This document shows positions 17,310-26,525 of a DNA stretch of 64,000 nt, one piece after another. Within the stretch, counting starts at the first letter, position 1. The number at the start of each line of letters is the position of its first letter. Source of the stretch: Polynucleobacter difficilis (lineage in GTDB: Bacteria; Pseudomonadota; Gammaproteobacteria; Burkholderiales; Burkholderiaceae). The notes beneath the pieces are model-generated. The model did not search any database. It was not told where the DNA came from and worked only from the letters and a program-made list of their open reading frames with translations. The DNA is taken from positions 1,550,001 to 1,614,000 of the forward strand of contig NZ_CP023276.1 of NCBI RefSeq assembly GCF_003065365.1. Direction: 5' to 3'. The position numbers and the translations under genes are program-made.

Positions 17310-20300
17310 TTAAAATACTTCGTTAGTTTTCATATTGCTCAAGGCTATTTCAGATGCTTTTTTCCCGTAAAGCCAAAACATGGCTGGCGTTAAAAAAGTA
17401 TCCAATAAGGTAGAACTGAGGAGCCCGGAGAAAATAACAACTGCTACTGGATGCAATATCTCTGTACCAGGACGCTCTGCTTCAAATAACAATGGCGCCA
17501 AGGCAAAAGCTGTGACCAAAGCTGTCATTAGTACAGGACTTAAGCGCTCAATTGATCCGCGAATAATCATTGCCAGGCTAAACGATTCACCCTCTGACTG
17601 CATCAAATTCAGGTAATGACTAATTTTTAAGATTCCGTTACGCACAGATATTCCTGCTAGCGTGATAAATCCTATTAATGCAGCAATCGAGAGTGGCTGG
17701 CCTGAAATCCATAAACCAATCACTGCTCCGACCATAGCCAATGGAATGTTAGACATAATCATTAAAGATAAGCGTATGGACTTATAGCGATTATTTAAAA
17801 CCGCAAACATCAAAAGAAATGATCCAATTGATAGCAAACCAATTACTTTAGATGCCTCTTCTTGCGCTTTAAATTGGCCATCTAGAGTAATGAAGTACCC
17901 CTCTGGAAGAGTCTGATTAGAGATCACAGTTCTAATATCAGCCACGATATCTGACAAGGCACGCTTGGAGGCATTAGCCGATAAGACAATTCTTCGCTTA
18001 CCGCCGTCTCTGCTAATTTGATTTGGGCCATCCCCATCCTCAATGCTGGCAATTTTTGAGAGTGGGATTTTTCCATTTGGCGTATCAATCAAGATATCAG
18101 CAAGACCTTCTAAATTTCTTGCTGAGTCTGGTAGCTTGATCACTAAGGCAAACCGTCGATTACCCTCAATAATTTGCGAGAGTCTCTCCCCCTCAACCAT
18201 GCCCTGCAAGGTGGCCATAATCTGAGAAGTTGAAACTCCGTATTGCGCTGCTTTATCGTAATCAATTCGCACCTTAATTTGTGGTGCTAAAACCTGCTTT
18301 TCTATTTCTAAATCAACTAAGCCTTCAATGCCCGCTAATTTGGATCTCAAAAGATCGGCTTGGCTACGCAGCACGTCTAAATCATCTCCAAAAATCTTAA
18401 TCGCAATTTGTGACCGAACTCCTGAAAGCATGTGATCTATTCGATGTGAGATTGGCTGACCGATTGCAATTGCAGCGGGTAAGTTAACTAATCTTGACCT
18501 AATATCTGCCTGTATCTCAGACATGGAGCGATCTAAATCTCCCGCAGGCTTTAAACCAACATCTAACTCACTCACATGTACACCTTCTGCATGCTCATCC
18601 AATTCTGCGCGGCCACTCCTGCGTCCAACATAAGTCACTTCAGGAACCTGCCTGACTAACTTTTCTGCTTGGCTGGCTAGGCCTGCCGATTCAGAGAGTG
18701 AGACACCAGGATTTAAACGCAGCCCGATCAGTAAAGTCCCTTCGTTAAAGGGCGGTAAAAATGAGCTCGCCATAAAGGGAACACTGGCAGCAGCTACGAT
18801 GACGGATGCAAAAGCATACATCAGAGGCTTTTTAGGCGCCGCTAACAACCTTGATAACTGAAACTCATAATGGCTTTTAAGCCAAGTGACAATCTTTGTA
18901 TCGTGATCCCTCAGGGACTGCATTGAGGGCAGCAGATAAAAGCAGAGTACTGGTGTGATAGTCACTGAAACTAAAAGTGATGCAAGAGTAGAGACTATAA
19001 ATGCAATACCCAAAGGCACAAATAGTCGCCCCTCTATACCTGGTAATGCAAATAATGGGATGAATACCAAAACGATGATGGCTGTAGCGTAGATAATGCC
19101 GGTCCTTACCTCAAGCGAGGCGGCTCTCACAATCGCTAGTGGACTTAATTGATCTAAAGATGCTTTATCTAGATTTGCTCTAAGGCGACGAATCACGTTT
19201 TCCACATCAACTACTGCATCATCAACTAGGCCGCCGATTGCAATGGCTAGGCCTCCTAAGGTCATCGTATTAATTGATAAACCAAAGTACTTAAAAACCA
19301 GGGCAGTTAAGAGAATTGAAACTGGAATTGCTGTTAATGAGATGAGGACCGGGCGAATTGTTCCTAAAAAGAAATACAGCACTACAGCAACAAAGATTGA
19401 TGCGCCGATGAGCTTACCCTCTAAAGTGCTAATGGATGCATCAATAAAGCTCGCCTGCCTAAATGTTACTTTTGGAGCTTCCATGCCAGTTGGCAAGCCC
19501 TGCTTTAATTCTGCAATAGCTGATTCAATCTTTTTTGTTAGCACTACCGTATCTGCTGAAGGTTGTTTTTGTACACCTAGAATGACTGCTGGCCCACCTT
19601 CATAACCGGCATCACCTCGCTTAACTGCTGGTGCAAAAGTAATATCTGCAACTTGTCTTAAAAGTATTGTTTGTCCATTGCGGTTCGATACGGCAATGTT
19701 CTTTAAATCTTCAAGGCTAGAAGTTCGCCCTATATGACGAATGAGATACTCACGATTATTAGACTCAAGAAATCCACCAGACGTATTTGCAGAGTAGCCC
19801 CGCAATGCATCTTCAATCTGCAATATGCTAAGGCCTAGCTCCGCCATACGACGAGTATTAGGTTGTACTTGAAACTGCCTAACTTGCCCGCCAATAGGAA
19901 TGACTTGCGCTACCCCGGGGATAGCCATCAATCTGGGTCGCAAAACCCAATCAGCATACTCGCGAACCTGCATGGATGAAATCTTAGATTCATCAATCGG
20001 AATGGCAATTTGCATAACCTCACCCATGATCGAACTAATGGGCCCCATACGCGAAACAATGCCATCCGGAATTGCTCCGTCCATAGATGAGAGTCTTTCT
20101 GAAACCATTTGCCTAGCGCGATAGATGTCTACAGACCAGTCAAAAGTAACGTATATAAAAGAGAGGCCGGCGCTAGATACTGAGCGAATGGCTTCTACTC
20201 CTGGTAAACCATTCATGGCCGTTTCGAGTGGGAATGTAATGAGTTGTTCAACTTCTTCTGAAGCCATTCCGCCAGCCTCAGTCATGATGGTGACAGTAGG

Positions 20301-20432
20301 CTTATTCAGATCGGGAAAGACATCCACAGGCATCTTGCTTAAGGTGTAAGCACCATAGACCATAGATATAGCACTGAGCAAAATCACTATCATGCGATTT
20401 TTTAAGCTGAAATCTAATAACCAAGTAAACAT
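17310..20432 (-). CDS. CusA/CzcA-family heavy-metal efflux RND transporter
   Basis: 1040-aa inner-membrane RND pump of the heavy-metal efflux (HME) family, driving proton-coupled export of metal cations through a periplasmic adaptor and outer-membrane channel. It has the HME opening (LKNRMIVILL), PVDVFPDLNKP, twelve predicted helices with two large periplasmic loops, and GGLVDDAVVDVENV in helix 4, where the proton-relay acidic residues sit. Length equals CusA/CzcA (about 1040-1060). The metal is not predictable by eye; the branch with AGPGHG-motif partners is often annotated as generic 'efflux RND transporter permease'. Confidence 0.93.
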   Translation of the reverse strand: MFTWLLDFSLKNRMIVILLSAISMVYGAYTLSKMPVDVFPDLNKPTVTIMTEAGGMASEEVEQLITFPLETAMNGLPGVEAIRSVSSAGLSFIYVTFDWSVDIYRARQMVSERLSSMDGAIPDGIVSRMGPISSIMGEVMQIAIPIDESKISSMQVREYADWVLRPRLMAIPGVAQVIPIGGQVRQFQVQPNTRRMAELGLSILQIEDALRGYSANTSGGFLESNNREYLIRHIGRTSSLEDLKNIAVSNRNGQTILLRQVADITFAPAVKRGDAGYEGGPAVILGVQKQPSADTVVLTKKIESAIAELKQGLPTGMEAPKVTFRQASFIDASISTLEGKLIGASIFVAVVLYFFLGTIRPVLISLTAIPVSILLTALVFKYFGLSINTMTLGGLAIAIGGLVDDAVVDVENVIRRLRANLDKASLDQLSPLAIVRAASLEVRTGIIYATAIIVLVFIPLFALPGIEGRLFVPLGIAFIVSTLASLLVSVTITPVLCFYLLPSMQSLRDHDTKIVTWLKSHYEFQLSRLLAAPKKPLMYAFASVIVAAASVPFMASSFLPPFNEGTLLIGLRLNPGVSLSESAGLASQAEKLVRQVPEVTYVGRRSGRAELDEHAEGVHVSELDVGLKPAGDLDRSMSEIQADIRSRLVNLPAAIAIGQPISHRIDHMLSGVRSQIAIKIFGDDLDVLRSQADLLRSKLAGIEGLVDLEIEKQVLAPQIKVRIDYDKAAQYGVSTSQIMATLQGMVEGERLSQIIEGNRRFALVIKLPDSARNLEGLADILIDTPNGKIPLSKIASIEDGDGPNQISRDGGKRRIVLSANASKRALSDIVADIRTVISNQTLPEGYFITLDGQFKAQEEASKVIGLLSIGSFLLMFAVLNNRYKSIRLSLMIMSNIPLAMVGAVIGLWISGQPLSIAALIGFITLAGISVRNGILKISHYLNLMQSEGESFSLAMIIRGSIERLSPVLMTALVTAFALAPLLFEAERPGTEILHPVAVVIFSGLLSSTLLDTFLTPAMFWLYGKKASEIALSNMKTNEVF

Positions 20433-20442
20433 GTCTTAGTCC

Positions 20443-21483
20443 TTAACGAATTTGATTGATGAGGGATGCCCCATCAGTAATGACTCGTTCACCATCTTTA
20501 ATACCGCTAGTGATAACAATGTTCTGACCATCTAAAGGCTCATATATAACTGTTCTGGGCTCAAATATTTCTGGGGACTTTTTAATCCAGACAATTGTTT
20601 GGTTCGAGCTGCTTTTGACTAATGATTTTGAGGGCGCCTTTACTCCAGTGACCTTGCTATCGGTATTTACAAATACTCGAATGGGCTGACCTATGGGTAA
20701 AAATTGGAGATCATCCGATTTAGCAGAAAAAGTAAGAGGCAAGGCTTGCTCTCTGAGGGTCTGTCCACCACCGAGATACTTGAGCTCAATCACTTTGCCA
20801 TTGACATCCACTTTGCCATCAGCAATGTTCTTACTCAGATTTGAGTCGTAGGCAAGCGCTTCTATTAATAGCTTGGATGGATTAACAACCTCAAAGATTA
20901 GATCTCTTGCTTGTACTACTTGGCCAGACACGACACCCGTAGTAGAAATAATTCCGCTGACTGGGGCTCTTAATTCTTCATTAGCAACCGCGGCTTCTGC
21001 CTCTTCAATAGTCTTACGTGGAACCGTATCGCTAAGATCTCGCAAACGCTTTAGTCGACTTTCCGCAAGTGATCTTGATTTTCCTGGGCCAGCCTCTGGC
21101 GTTACATACGCCAAGACATCGCCTTTACTAATCTTCTGTCCGGGCAATGGAAAACCAGCTGGTCCCGGCGTAATACGGCCAGCAACAATCGCTTGCACCT
21201 TACCGCCAAAGTTAGGATCCATGATGACTTTTCCAGCTAAATCATAGGTTTTGGCATATTCCCCGAACTGGCCAGGAGTTGTCATCACGTGTAACTGGCG
21301 TTGCGCAGGCTTGGGAATAAAAAGACTGCCGTCCGACTGTCTTTTCGGAGCGTCGCCTTGAACTTGGGATACTTCCGACTCACCATGACCCGGCCCAGCA
21401 TGAACCTTAAAAGCAAATAGCGCCACAGATAAACCAATAAGGATAAAGGGGCGAAATACAAAATCTCTATGTTTGCGATTCAT
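20443..21483 (-). CDS. RND efflux periplasmic adaptor (CusB/CzcB-like)
   Basis: 346-aa membrane-fusion protein (HlyD/RND adaptor family) that links the pump to the outer-membrane channel. The ATG at 21483 overlaps the upstream stop (ATGA) and has GGAG 6 bases before it; longer readings are unlikely. After the signal peptide (ends VHA) the mature part begins AGPGHGE, followed by a barrel-sandwich lipoyl half (GKVIMDPNFGG, VQAIVAGRI), a short alpha-hairpin (SRSLAESRLKRLRDL...EEAEAAV) and the second lipoyl half (LRAPVSGIIS). The hairpin is very short for the family. Confidence 0.9.
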   Translation of the reverse strand: MNRKHRDFVFRPFILIGLSVALFAFKVHAGPGHGESEVSQVQGDAPKRQSDGSLFIPKPAQRQLHVMTTPGQFGEYAKTYDLAGKVIMDPNFGGKVQAIVAGRITPGPAGFPLPGQKISKGDVLAYVTPEAGPGKSRSLAESRLKRLRDLSDTVPRKTIEEAEAAVANEELRAPVSGIISTTGVVSGQVVQARDLIFEVVNPSKLLIEALAYDSNLSKNIADGKVDVNGKVIELKYLGGGQTLREQALPLTFSAKSDDLQFLPIGQPIRVFVNTDSKVTGVKAPSKSLVKSSSNQTIVWIKKSPEIFEPRTVIYEPLDGQNIVITSGIKDGERVITDGASLINQIR

Positions 21484-22049
21484 ACCCGCTCCTTGATTTG
21501 TTTGATTAATTTTTTTGCATGCGTCATCAACACCTCTTTCTTGCGATAAGAAAAATAGGCAATTGCCATCAAGAGGCTGAAATAAAGCAAGATTTTTATT
21601 GCTGATTTCCAAGAGATCAATGAGGAGTGCTCAAAGGAACTTAGATCGATAGTGGCTGCTAGTATGTCGGTAACATCATCATTAATCGTGATGGTGATCG
21701 CAGTAGGCTGATCCTTAATTTTATTTTTTAGGCGAAAGAGATACTCTCCATCACCATGAGGCTCTGAACTAATTTTAGAGCCCTCAAGCTCAATTTCAAC
21801 CTTAGCTCCTTTGACCAATTCATTGGAGGAGTAGCGATCTAGGTAGAGCGTGATTTCCTTACCATTGATCACTCCTACCGCCTCATAGAGATCAGATTCA
21901 GCATAAAAGCGAGGTGATGTTTGAGTTTGTGCAGTGGTGGGTTTTTCCTCCCCATGACCAGGGCCTGCATAAGCTGCCGATGCAATTGTCAGAGATAGCG
22001 CAATTAATAGTTTTGACGCCAACTGACTATATTTGTTCAATAAATTCAT
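21480..22049 (-). CDS. Membrane-anchored periplasmic protein of the metal-efflux operon
   Basis: 189 aa from the ATG at 22047-22049, the first that lies outside the upstream gene. A signal peptide ending AYA is followed by AGPGHGEEK, almost the same mature start as the adaptor. A beta-domain with LYLDRYSSNE and an HGDGEYLF segment follows, then one C-terminal membrane helix (ILLYFSLLMAIAYFSY) and a Lys-rich cytoplasmic tail. The gene overlaps the adaptor start by four bases. No characterised family recognised; context points to a metal-sensing or accessory role for the RND pump. Confidence 0.72.
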   Translation of the reverse strand: MNLLNKYSQLASKLLIALSLTIASAAYAGPGHGEEKPTTAQTQTSPRFYAESDLYEAVGVINGKEITLYLDRYSSNELVKGAKVEIELEGSKISSEPHGDGEYLFRLKNKIKDQPTAITITINDDVTDILAATIDLSSFEHSSLISWKSAIKILLYFSLLMAIAYFSYRKKEVLMTHAKKLIKQIKERV

Positions 22050-22062
22050 AGTTAAAGTGACC

Positions 22063-23346
22063 TTACTCTGGTAACAGGCCAAGGGCCTGTCGTAAATTTG
22101 AAACTGAGACTGCGTAATTGATTTTTGCAATCGCAGCCTGTCTATTTGCATCCACTGCTTCTAGCTCAATACGTAGTCTTGTGGGCAAATCGGTTTCACC
22201 AAAGCGAAATGATTTGTCAAAAAATTGACGTGTTTCATTGGCTAGGTTAGACCTCTTATCTGCAGCGCCAAGCTTCATTTTTGCCGACTTCACCAAAGCC
22301 ACATTTGATTCCACATTACTTAATGCAGACTCTCGCTCATAGGACAATCGAACCTCTGAATCGACCATCTCAGCTGTAGCGCTGGCCAATCTATTGGTAT
22401 TGCGAGCATCAGAGCCAAAAGGAATTCTTAATCCAACAGCAACTGATTGCTGATAGGGAACGCCATAGACTTCACGGCCCTTAGTAGTCCATACTTGCAA
22501 TTGTGGGGATGCCCGAGTTTGAGACTTTGCTAAGTCAACCGCTTTTTTAGCAACCTCTAACTGGTCTACAAGTGCTGCAACGATTGGCAAACTAGAATCT
22601 AGTCCTGACAGGTTTTCAGGAACCTTGGGTAACGGTTCAATATTTTTAGCAATGTCACCGAATTGAATTTTCTTGAGATACTCACTTCCCAATAAAGAAC
22701 GCACCCTTTGCTCAGCATTAATGACGTTGGCCTGCGCTTCGACCAAAAAAGCTTCTGATGATGCGAGAGCCCCATTAGCCTGATGAAGATCTGCGCGAGA
22801 TAAGTCTCCAGCCTTAAATCTCTTTTCAACATCAAGAGCTAAGCTCTTTGCATTCTCATTTCTGCGTAGCGCTAAATCAGACTCAATTTTTGATTTCTGG
22901 TAATTCCAATAGGCATCCCTTACTTCGGCCGCAACTCTCAATTGGGATAGATAGTATTGAGACAAAAGCTTTTTATATTCTGCATCCGCTAAATTAATTG
23001 AGCTTGACCGCTCATTCCATAACCAAAGGGGGATATCTAAACCCAGTATGGTTTCACTAGCGCCTTGATTACTGTTAGTTCTATCGGTCTTTTGCGACAC
23101 TTCCACCGAAGCTGGGCTTACCAAAAGGCTGCTAGCAATTTTTTGCTTAGCAAGCGCGGCCTCTACTCGATACTGATAGGACTTATAGTCAGGTTGGCGC
23201 TCCCATGAAGATTCATAGAAGGACTTTAAGGCCGACTCGGCTTTGCGCTCGCCATTAGCCAGCGCTATTGGCGACCCCAATATAAAAACCAATCCAGTAA
23301 ATTGAATGACGCAGCGACGAACTACGCCCGAATACTCTCGCAACAT
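22063..23346 (-). CDS. Outer-membrane efflux channel (TolC/CusC/CzcC family)
   Basis: 427-aa outer-membrane factor with signal peptide (ends ALA), two long coiled-coil repeats (for example YWNYQKSKIESDLALRR, and the ALVDQLEVAKKAVDLAKSQ region) and the typical VGLRIPFGSDAR strand segment. It forms the exit duct for the CusA/CzcA-type pump encoded downstream. First long gene of the operon; 13 bp separate it from the next gene. Confidence 0.9.
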   Translation of the reverse strand: MLREYSGVVRRCVIQFTGLVFILGSPIALANGERKAESALKSFYESSWERQPDYKSYQYRVEAALAKQKIASSLLVSPASVEVSQKTDRTNSNQGASETILGLDIPLWLWNERSSSINLADAEYKKLLSQYYLSQLRVAAEVRDAYWNYQKSKIESDLALRRNENAKSLALDVEKRFKAGDLSRADLHQANGALASSEAFLVEAQANVINAEQRVRSLLGSEYLKKIQFGDIAKNIEPLPKVPENLSGLDSSLPIVAALVDQLEVAKKAVDLAKSQTRASPQLQVWTTKGREVYGVPYQQSVAVGLRIPFGSDARNTNRLASATAEMVDSEVRLSYERESALSNVESNVALVKSAKMKLGAADKRSNLANETRQFFDKSFRFGETDLPTRLRIELEAVDANRQAAIAKINYAVSVSNLRQALGLLPE

Positions 23347-23416
23347 AAAAACTCCATTTGTTTGTTCAAAACAGAGTTAGCGAGAGAAGAAGAATTAGGT
23401 TAAGGCTCTCGCTAAC

Positions 23417-23752
23417 TTAGGCGAGAGCGAGCCAATTGGGTTTTTCAGGAGGGGGAGGAGAAATATTGACTAAAAACTCCACTCGAGCATCTTCATAATG
23501 AAAGATGGTAGTGGCAATTGAAATGGTAAAAGTGGAATGTAATGCTGGAGAATGCGCCAAATGACAGACCCCACAATCAGAATCGTAGCTTGCAGAATCG
23601 CTAGCTGAGGCAATACTGACTGGCTTCTCATGCTCGTGATGTGAAACATGAGAAGCTGCTGCCTGCTCTTCTTGGCAGTAAGCAGAAACCGTAGCATAGG
23701 AGGTTTGTATCGATAAAGCTAGCAGGGCCAGAATTATCAGGATTTTTCTCAT
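23417..23752 (-). CDS. Small His/Cys-rich secreted protein (CzcI-like)
   Basis: 111 aa with a signal peptide (ends SYA) and metal-ligand-rich segments: CQEEQAAASHVSHHEHE and CGVCHLAHSPALH. Such proteins precede czcCBA in betaproteobacteria and are called CzcI, with a proposed regulatory role in metal resistance. It starts the operon and lies 70 bp upstream of the TolC-like gene. The C terminus (PPPPEKPNWLALA) is similar to this small family. Metal binding is inferred from composition. Confidence 0.75.
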   Translation of the reverse strand: MRKILIILALLALSIQTSYATVSAYCQEEQAAASHVSHHEHEKPVSIASASDSASYDSDCGVCHLAHSPALHSTFTISIATTIFHYEDARVEFLVNISPPPPEKPNWLALA

Positions 23753-23773
23753 GTTTCTATTACAGCATATTTC

Positions 23774-23802
23774 TTAGTATTTTGCATTATGAGCTTTCTC
23801 AA
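23774..23802 (-). promoter_or_regulatory. Candidate sigma-70 promoter of the metal-efflux operon
   Basis: On the - strand TTGAGA (23802-23797) and TACTAA (23779-23774) are spaced by 17 bases and lie about 22 bases upstream of the CzcI-like ATG. The match to consensus is good at -35 and fair at -10. Confidence 0.4.
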
Positions 23803-23975
23803 AACGCTTAATGGATTAGCTTTGGATAAAGATGTTACCAACAGCTCATACCAGTAAAACACCTACGCAGGACGATTTTAGTGTTTCTTGGCGGTCCGGG
23901 GCGGAATCAAAAAAGGGCTTAGGATATCTGACTCTGCTTTAGACTATTCCACAACTATTTCTTCCTAAGGCTCAA

Positions 23976-24326
23976 ATGGCTTGGATCATTACCAAATACT
24001 TACTCACTGCAGGAATGGTTGTATTCATTTCTGAGATAGCTAAGCGGAGCGATAGGTTAGGTGGCTTTATAGCAGCTCTGCCACTGATGACTTTACTAAC
24101 ACTTACTTGGCTATATATTGAAAACCAATCTGAAGAGAAGATAGCAAACCATGCCTATTACACCTTTTGGTATGTAATACCTACCTTACCAATGTTCTTA
24201 CTGTTTCCATACCTACTTCCAAAGCTAGGCTTCTGGATGACCATGGCCACGTGTGTAGTAGCGGCAGTTATCTGTTTTGGCTTATTTTCCTTAGTGATGA
24301 AAAGCGTTGGGATTGAGCTGCTGTAG
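23976..24326 (+). CDS. DUF3147 family small membrane protein
   Basis: 116-aa integral membrane protein with four predicted helices, matching the DUF3147 (GlpM-like) family pattern (KYLLTAGMVVFISEIAKRSDRLGG, given here in parts: KYLLTAG, SEIAKRSDRLGG). It is the only + strand gene of this island segment. Function unknown; no operon partner. It lies between the metal-efflux operon and a tandem pair of repeat remnants. Confidence 0.8.
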   Translation: MAWIITKYLLTAGMVVFISEIAKRSDRLGGFIAALPLMTLLTLTWLYIENQSEEKIANHAYYTFWYVIPTLPMFLLFPYLLPKLGFWMTMATCVVAAVICFGLFSLVMKSVGIELL

Positions 24327-24358
24327 AAAATGTGCAGTAATTGCCTACACACTTTCTA

Positions 24359-24465
24359 GCATCCCCAACCGTTACTTAAAGTAACGCCTACAACTCCAAA
24401 CCCAACCTTTAGTCTCAAAAGCTAGCTTTTTGTGACGTTTAGGTCTAGTTTAGGTTCTCTGGTTA
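24359..24465. repeat. Right part of the structured repeat, partial copy
   Basis: Begins with hairpin C (CCGTTACTTAAAGTAACGC), continues TCTCAAAAGCTAGC, and ends GGTTCTCTGGTTATGAG, the decayed tRNA-Ile core. It aligns with 9735-9829. It directly precedes the left part of the next copy, so two element ends meet here head to tail. Confidence 0.55.
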
Positions 24466-24677
24466 TGAGAGCAGACATCCAAAGAAAACCACTAGGATTT
24501 CAAGAGGTTACAGCGTCTCATTATCGGTGTGTGAGTATTTGTGTGACTAGATTAACAAGATCACAGCAAACACTTGCTCACTCTTTGGTTTTCAAAACCA
24601 TAGGATCTTTGGAGCAACCGTTTAACACTTCGTTGCTCCAAGGTGGTTTTTGGTGAGTAAGCGTTACATAAAGTAAC
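24466..24677. repeat. Structured island-end repeat, copy 3
   Basis: Very similar to 16581-16800: AGCAGACATCCAAAGAAAACC, AGGATTTCAAGAG, arm-type pair GGTGTGTGAG/TTGTGTGAC, hairpin B (CTTTGGTTTTCAAAACCATAG), hairpin A (TTTGGAGCAAC/GTTGCTCCAAG), and an imperfect hairpin C (GCGTTACATAAAGTAAC). Its adjoining tRNA-Ile 3' half is eroded to GGTTATGAG. No coding potential. It fills the gap before the MaoC gene together with about 150 bp in which nothing is recognised. Confidence 0.72.
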
Positions 24678-24833
24678 TACAGCCTCCCCTCATGATTATT
24701 CTGAGAATCGATACTAGACGCTTAGATATGTTAGCACTAGGAATTTGAATAATTGCAGTATGCTTAAGTGCATGTCTACGCGATCAGGTTAAGATCACTT
24801 TAAGCTAGCAGCGTCACTAAAAAGAGGTATTGC

Positions 24834-25319
24834 ATGCATAAAATTAAACTTAGCTCTCTTAATGAATTAAAAAACTGGGTTGGTAAACAGCTCCCGCCCT
24901 CGGATTGGCAAACAATTACTCAAGAGCGTATTGATTTATTTGCCGAAGCCGGAGGCGATGACCAGTGGATACACGTAGACCCAGCAAGAGCAGCTAAAGA
25001 TTCCCCTTTTGGAGTCACAATAGCCCACGGCTTCTTAACGCTCTCTCTCATAAGTAGATTTTTTACAGATACTGTTCTCATTGATGGCGTTACTTTATCT
25101 ATCAATTATGGCGTTAATAAGGTTCGATTTACTGATCCGGTTTTGGTAAATGCTAAAGTGCGCGCTCATTTCACCCTAGCATCTCTCGAGGCATTTAAAG
25201 GCGGAGTGCAAATTATTTGGAATGTATCCATGGAACAAGAAGGCAAGGAACGGCCATGCCTCATCGCAGAATGGGTAAGCCGACGTTATGGGGAATTTGA
25301 CGATGAAGCGTCGCAATAA
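24834..25319 (+). CDS. MaoC-like (R)-specific enoyl-CoA hydratase
   Basis: 161-aa hot-dog-fold hydratase. The MaoC catalytic motif is visible as FAEAGGDDQWIHVD (Asp and His) followed by FGVTIAHGFLTLSL, with the active-site loop and oxyanion Gly. It hydrates short-chain trans-2-enoyl-CoA to (R)-3-hydroxyacyl-CoA. Length is typical for single-domain bacterial members annotated 'MaoC family dehydratase'. It stands alone on the + strand; a possible link to the acrylyl-CoA reductase-like gene at 25523 is that both act on short acyl-CoAs. Confidence 0.9.
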   Translation: MHKIKLSSLNELKNWVGKQLPPSDWQTITQERIDLFAEAGGDDQWIHVDPARAAKDSPFGVTIAHGFLTLSLISRFFTDTVLIDGVTLSINYGVNKVRFTDPVLVNAKVRAHFTLASLEAFKGGVQIIWNVSMEQEGKERPCLIAEWVSRRYGEFDDEASQ

Positions 25320-25522
25320 AATTTCCTACTATGACTAAAGGAGCGCTATGGTCGCTGCGCCCAAGCACATTGGTCGCCAAAAGATATAAAGTGTTACTGG
25401 ATATCAGCCACCCCTTTAAAGCAACTTCTAACTAAGCTTTACTTTAGCTTGAGGCCTGACTAAATCCGTAATGTCAAAACAGCTTCAAAGGCTATAAGCA
25501 ATTTTCCTGAAATAATGCATTA

Positions 25523-26518
25523 CTACTGACTAACATTGACCAGTACTCGCCCCCGGACACTTCCAGATAAAATTTCGTGAGCTACATCAATTGCTTTTTC
25601 AAGTGGTACTGTTTTAACAATCTCATTTATTTTAGGAAGGAGGGACATTTCTGAAAGATTTTTCCAGGCATCTTCACGAAGCTTTTTATTAGCCATCACA
25701 CTATCAATACCAATGAGTTTTACTGCCCTTAATATGAATGGAGCAACGGTTAGTGGTAAATCCATACCCTGGGCCAAGCCACAGGCAGTAACAACACCAC
25801 CATATTTAGTAGACGCACAGGCATTGGCAAGCGTTGTGGACCCTACAGTATCAATCACTCCTGCCCAACGCTCCTTCTGCAAGGGCTTTCCTTGATCAGA
25901 AAGCAGTTTTCGATCAATGACTTCCTTTGCACCCAAACCCATTAAATACTCTTTTTCATTTAACTTACCGGTTGAGGCAACTACTGCGTAACCAAGCCCC
26001 GCGAGAATTGCGACAGCAAAAGACCCAACGCCACCAGAGGCCCCAGTAACCAATATTTCGCCTGAATTAGGAGCTATTTCATGCTTTTGTAATGCCATGA
26101 CACACAGCATGGCAGTGTAACCAGCAGTTCCAATGCTCATTGCATCTCTAGAGGTTAAGTTAGCAGGTTTCTTAATGAGCCAGTCTCCTGAAACTCTTGC
26201 AAGTTGAGCTAAGCCACCCCAATGCGATTCACCTACGCCCCATCCATTTAAGATAACCTGATCTCCTTTTACCCAATTAGCATGATTACTCTCAAGTACC
26301 GTGCCACTTAAATCAATACCAGGCACCATTGGGAACTTTCTAACAACAGGTGACTTACCCGTTATCGCTAAACCATCTTTATAATTTATAGTGGAATAAT
26401 CAACTTTGACAAGCACGCCGCCTTCATCAAATTCAGGCAGAGCAGATTCCTCTAAGTTTTCAACCCTTGCCTCTGTTAATCCATCATTATTTTTGGTTAA
26501 GTAAATGGCTTTAAACAT
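25523..26518 (-). CDS. acuI: AcuI/YhdH-family acrylyl-CoA reductase / quinone oxidoreductase
   Basis: 331-aa zinc-free medium-chain reductase of the YhdH/AcuI group, using NADPH to reduce acrylyl-CoA to propionyl-CoA or related enones. Signs are NYKDGLAITGK near the N terminus, PGIDLSGTV, GWGVGESHWGG, and the nucleotide-binding VTGASGGVGSFA. The ATG at 26518 is chosen because AAAAAAGGA stands just upstream and it leaves the TetR gene's stop (26526) free. It is probably co-transcribed with, and regulated by, the TetR gene directly upstream. Propionate/acrylate or dimethylsulfoniopropionate metabolism is possible, not proven. Confidence 0.85.
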   Translation of the reverse strand: MFKAIYLTKNNDGLTEARVENLEESALPEFDEGGVLVKVDYSTINYKDGLAITGKSPVVRKFPMVPGIDLSGTVLESNHANWVKGDQVILNGWGVGESHWGGLAQLARVSGDWLIKKPANLTSRDAMSIGTAGYTAMLCVMALQKHEIAPNSGEILVTGASGGVGSFAVAILAGLGYAVVASTGKLNEKEYLMGLGAKEVIDRKLLSDQGKPLQKERWAGVIDTVGSTTLANACASTKYGGVVTACGLAQGMDLPLTVAPFILRAVKLIGIDSVMANKKLREDAWKNLSEMSLLPKINEIVKTVPLEKAIDVAHEILSGSVRGRVLVNVSQ

Positions 26519-26525
26519 TTTTTCC

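Noticed and set aside
23889..23912. Short stretch TTGGCGGTCCGGGGCGGAATC resembling a tRNA 3' end (written here in two halves: TTGGCGGTCC, GGGGCGGAATC)
   Set aside because: Only about 20 bases match a generic T-arm/acceptor pattern and no anticodon arm follows, so I cannot support a tRNA remnant.
24432..24656. 74-codon open frame on the + strand
   Set aside because: It lies within the repeat remnants at 24359-24677; composition follows the repeat, not a protein.
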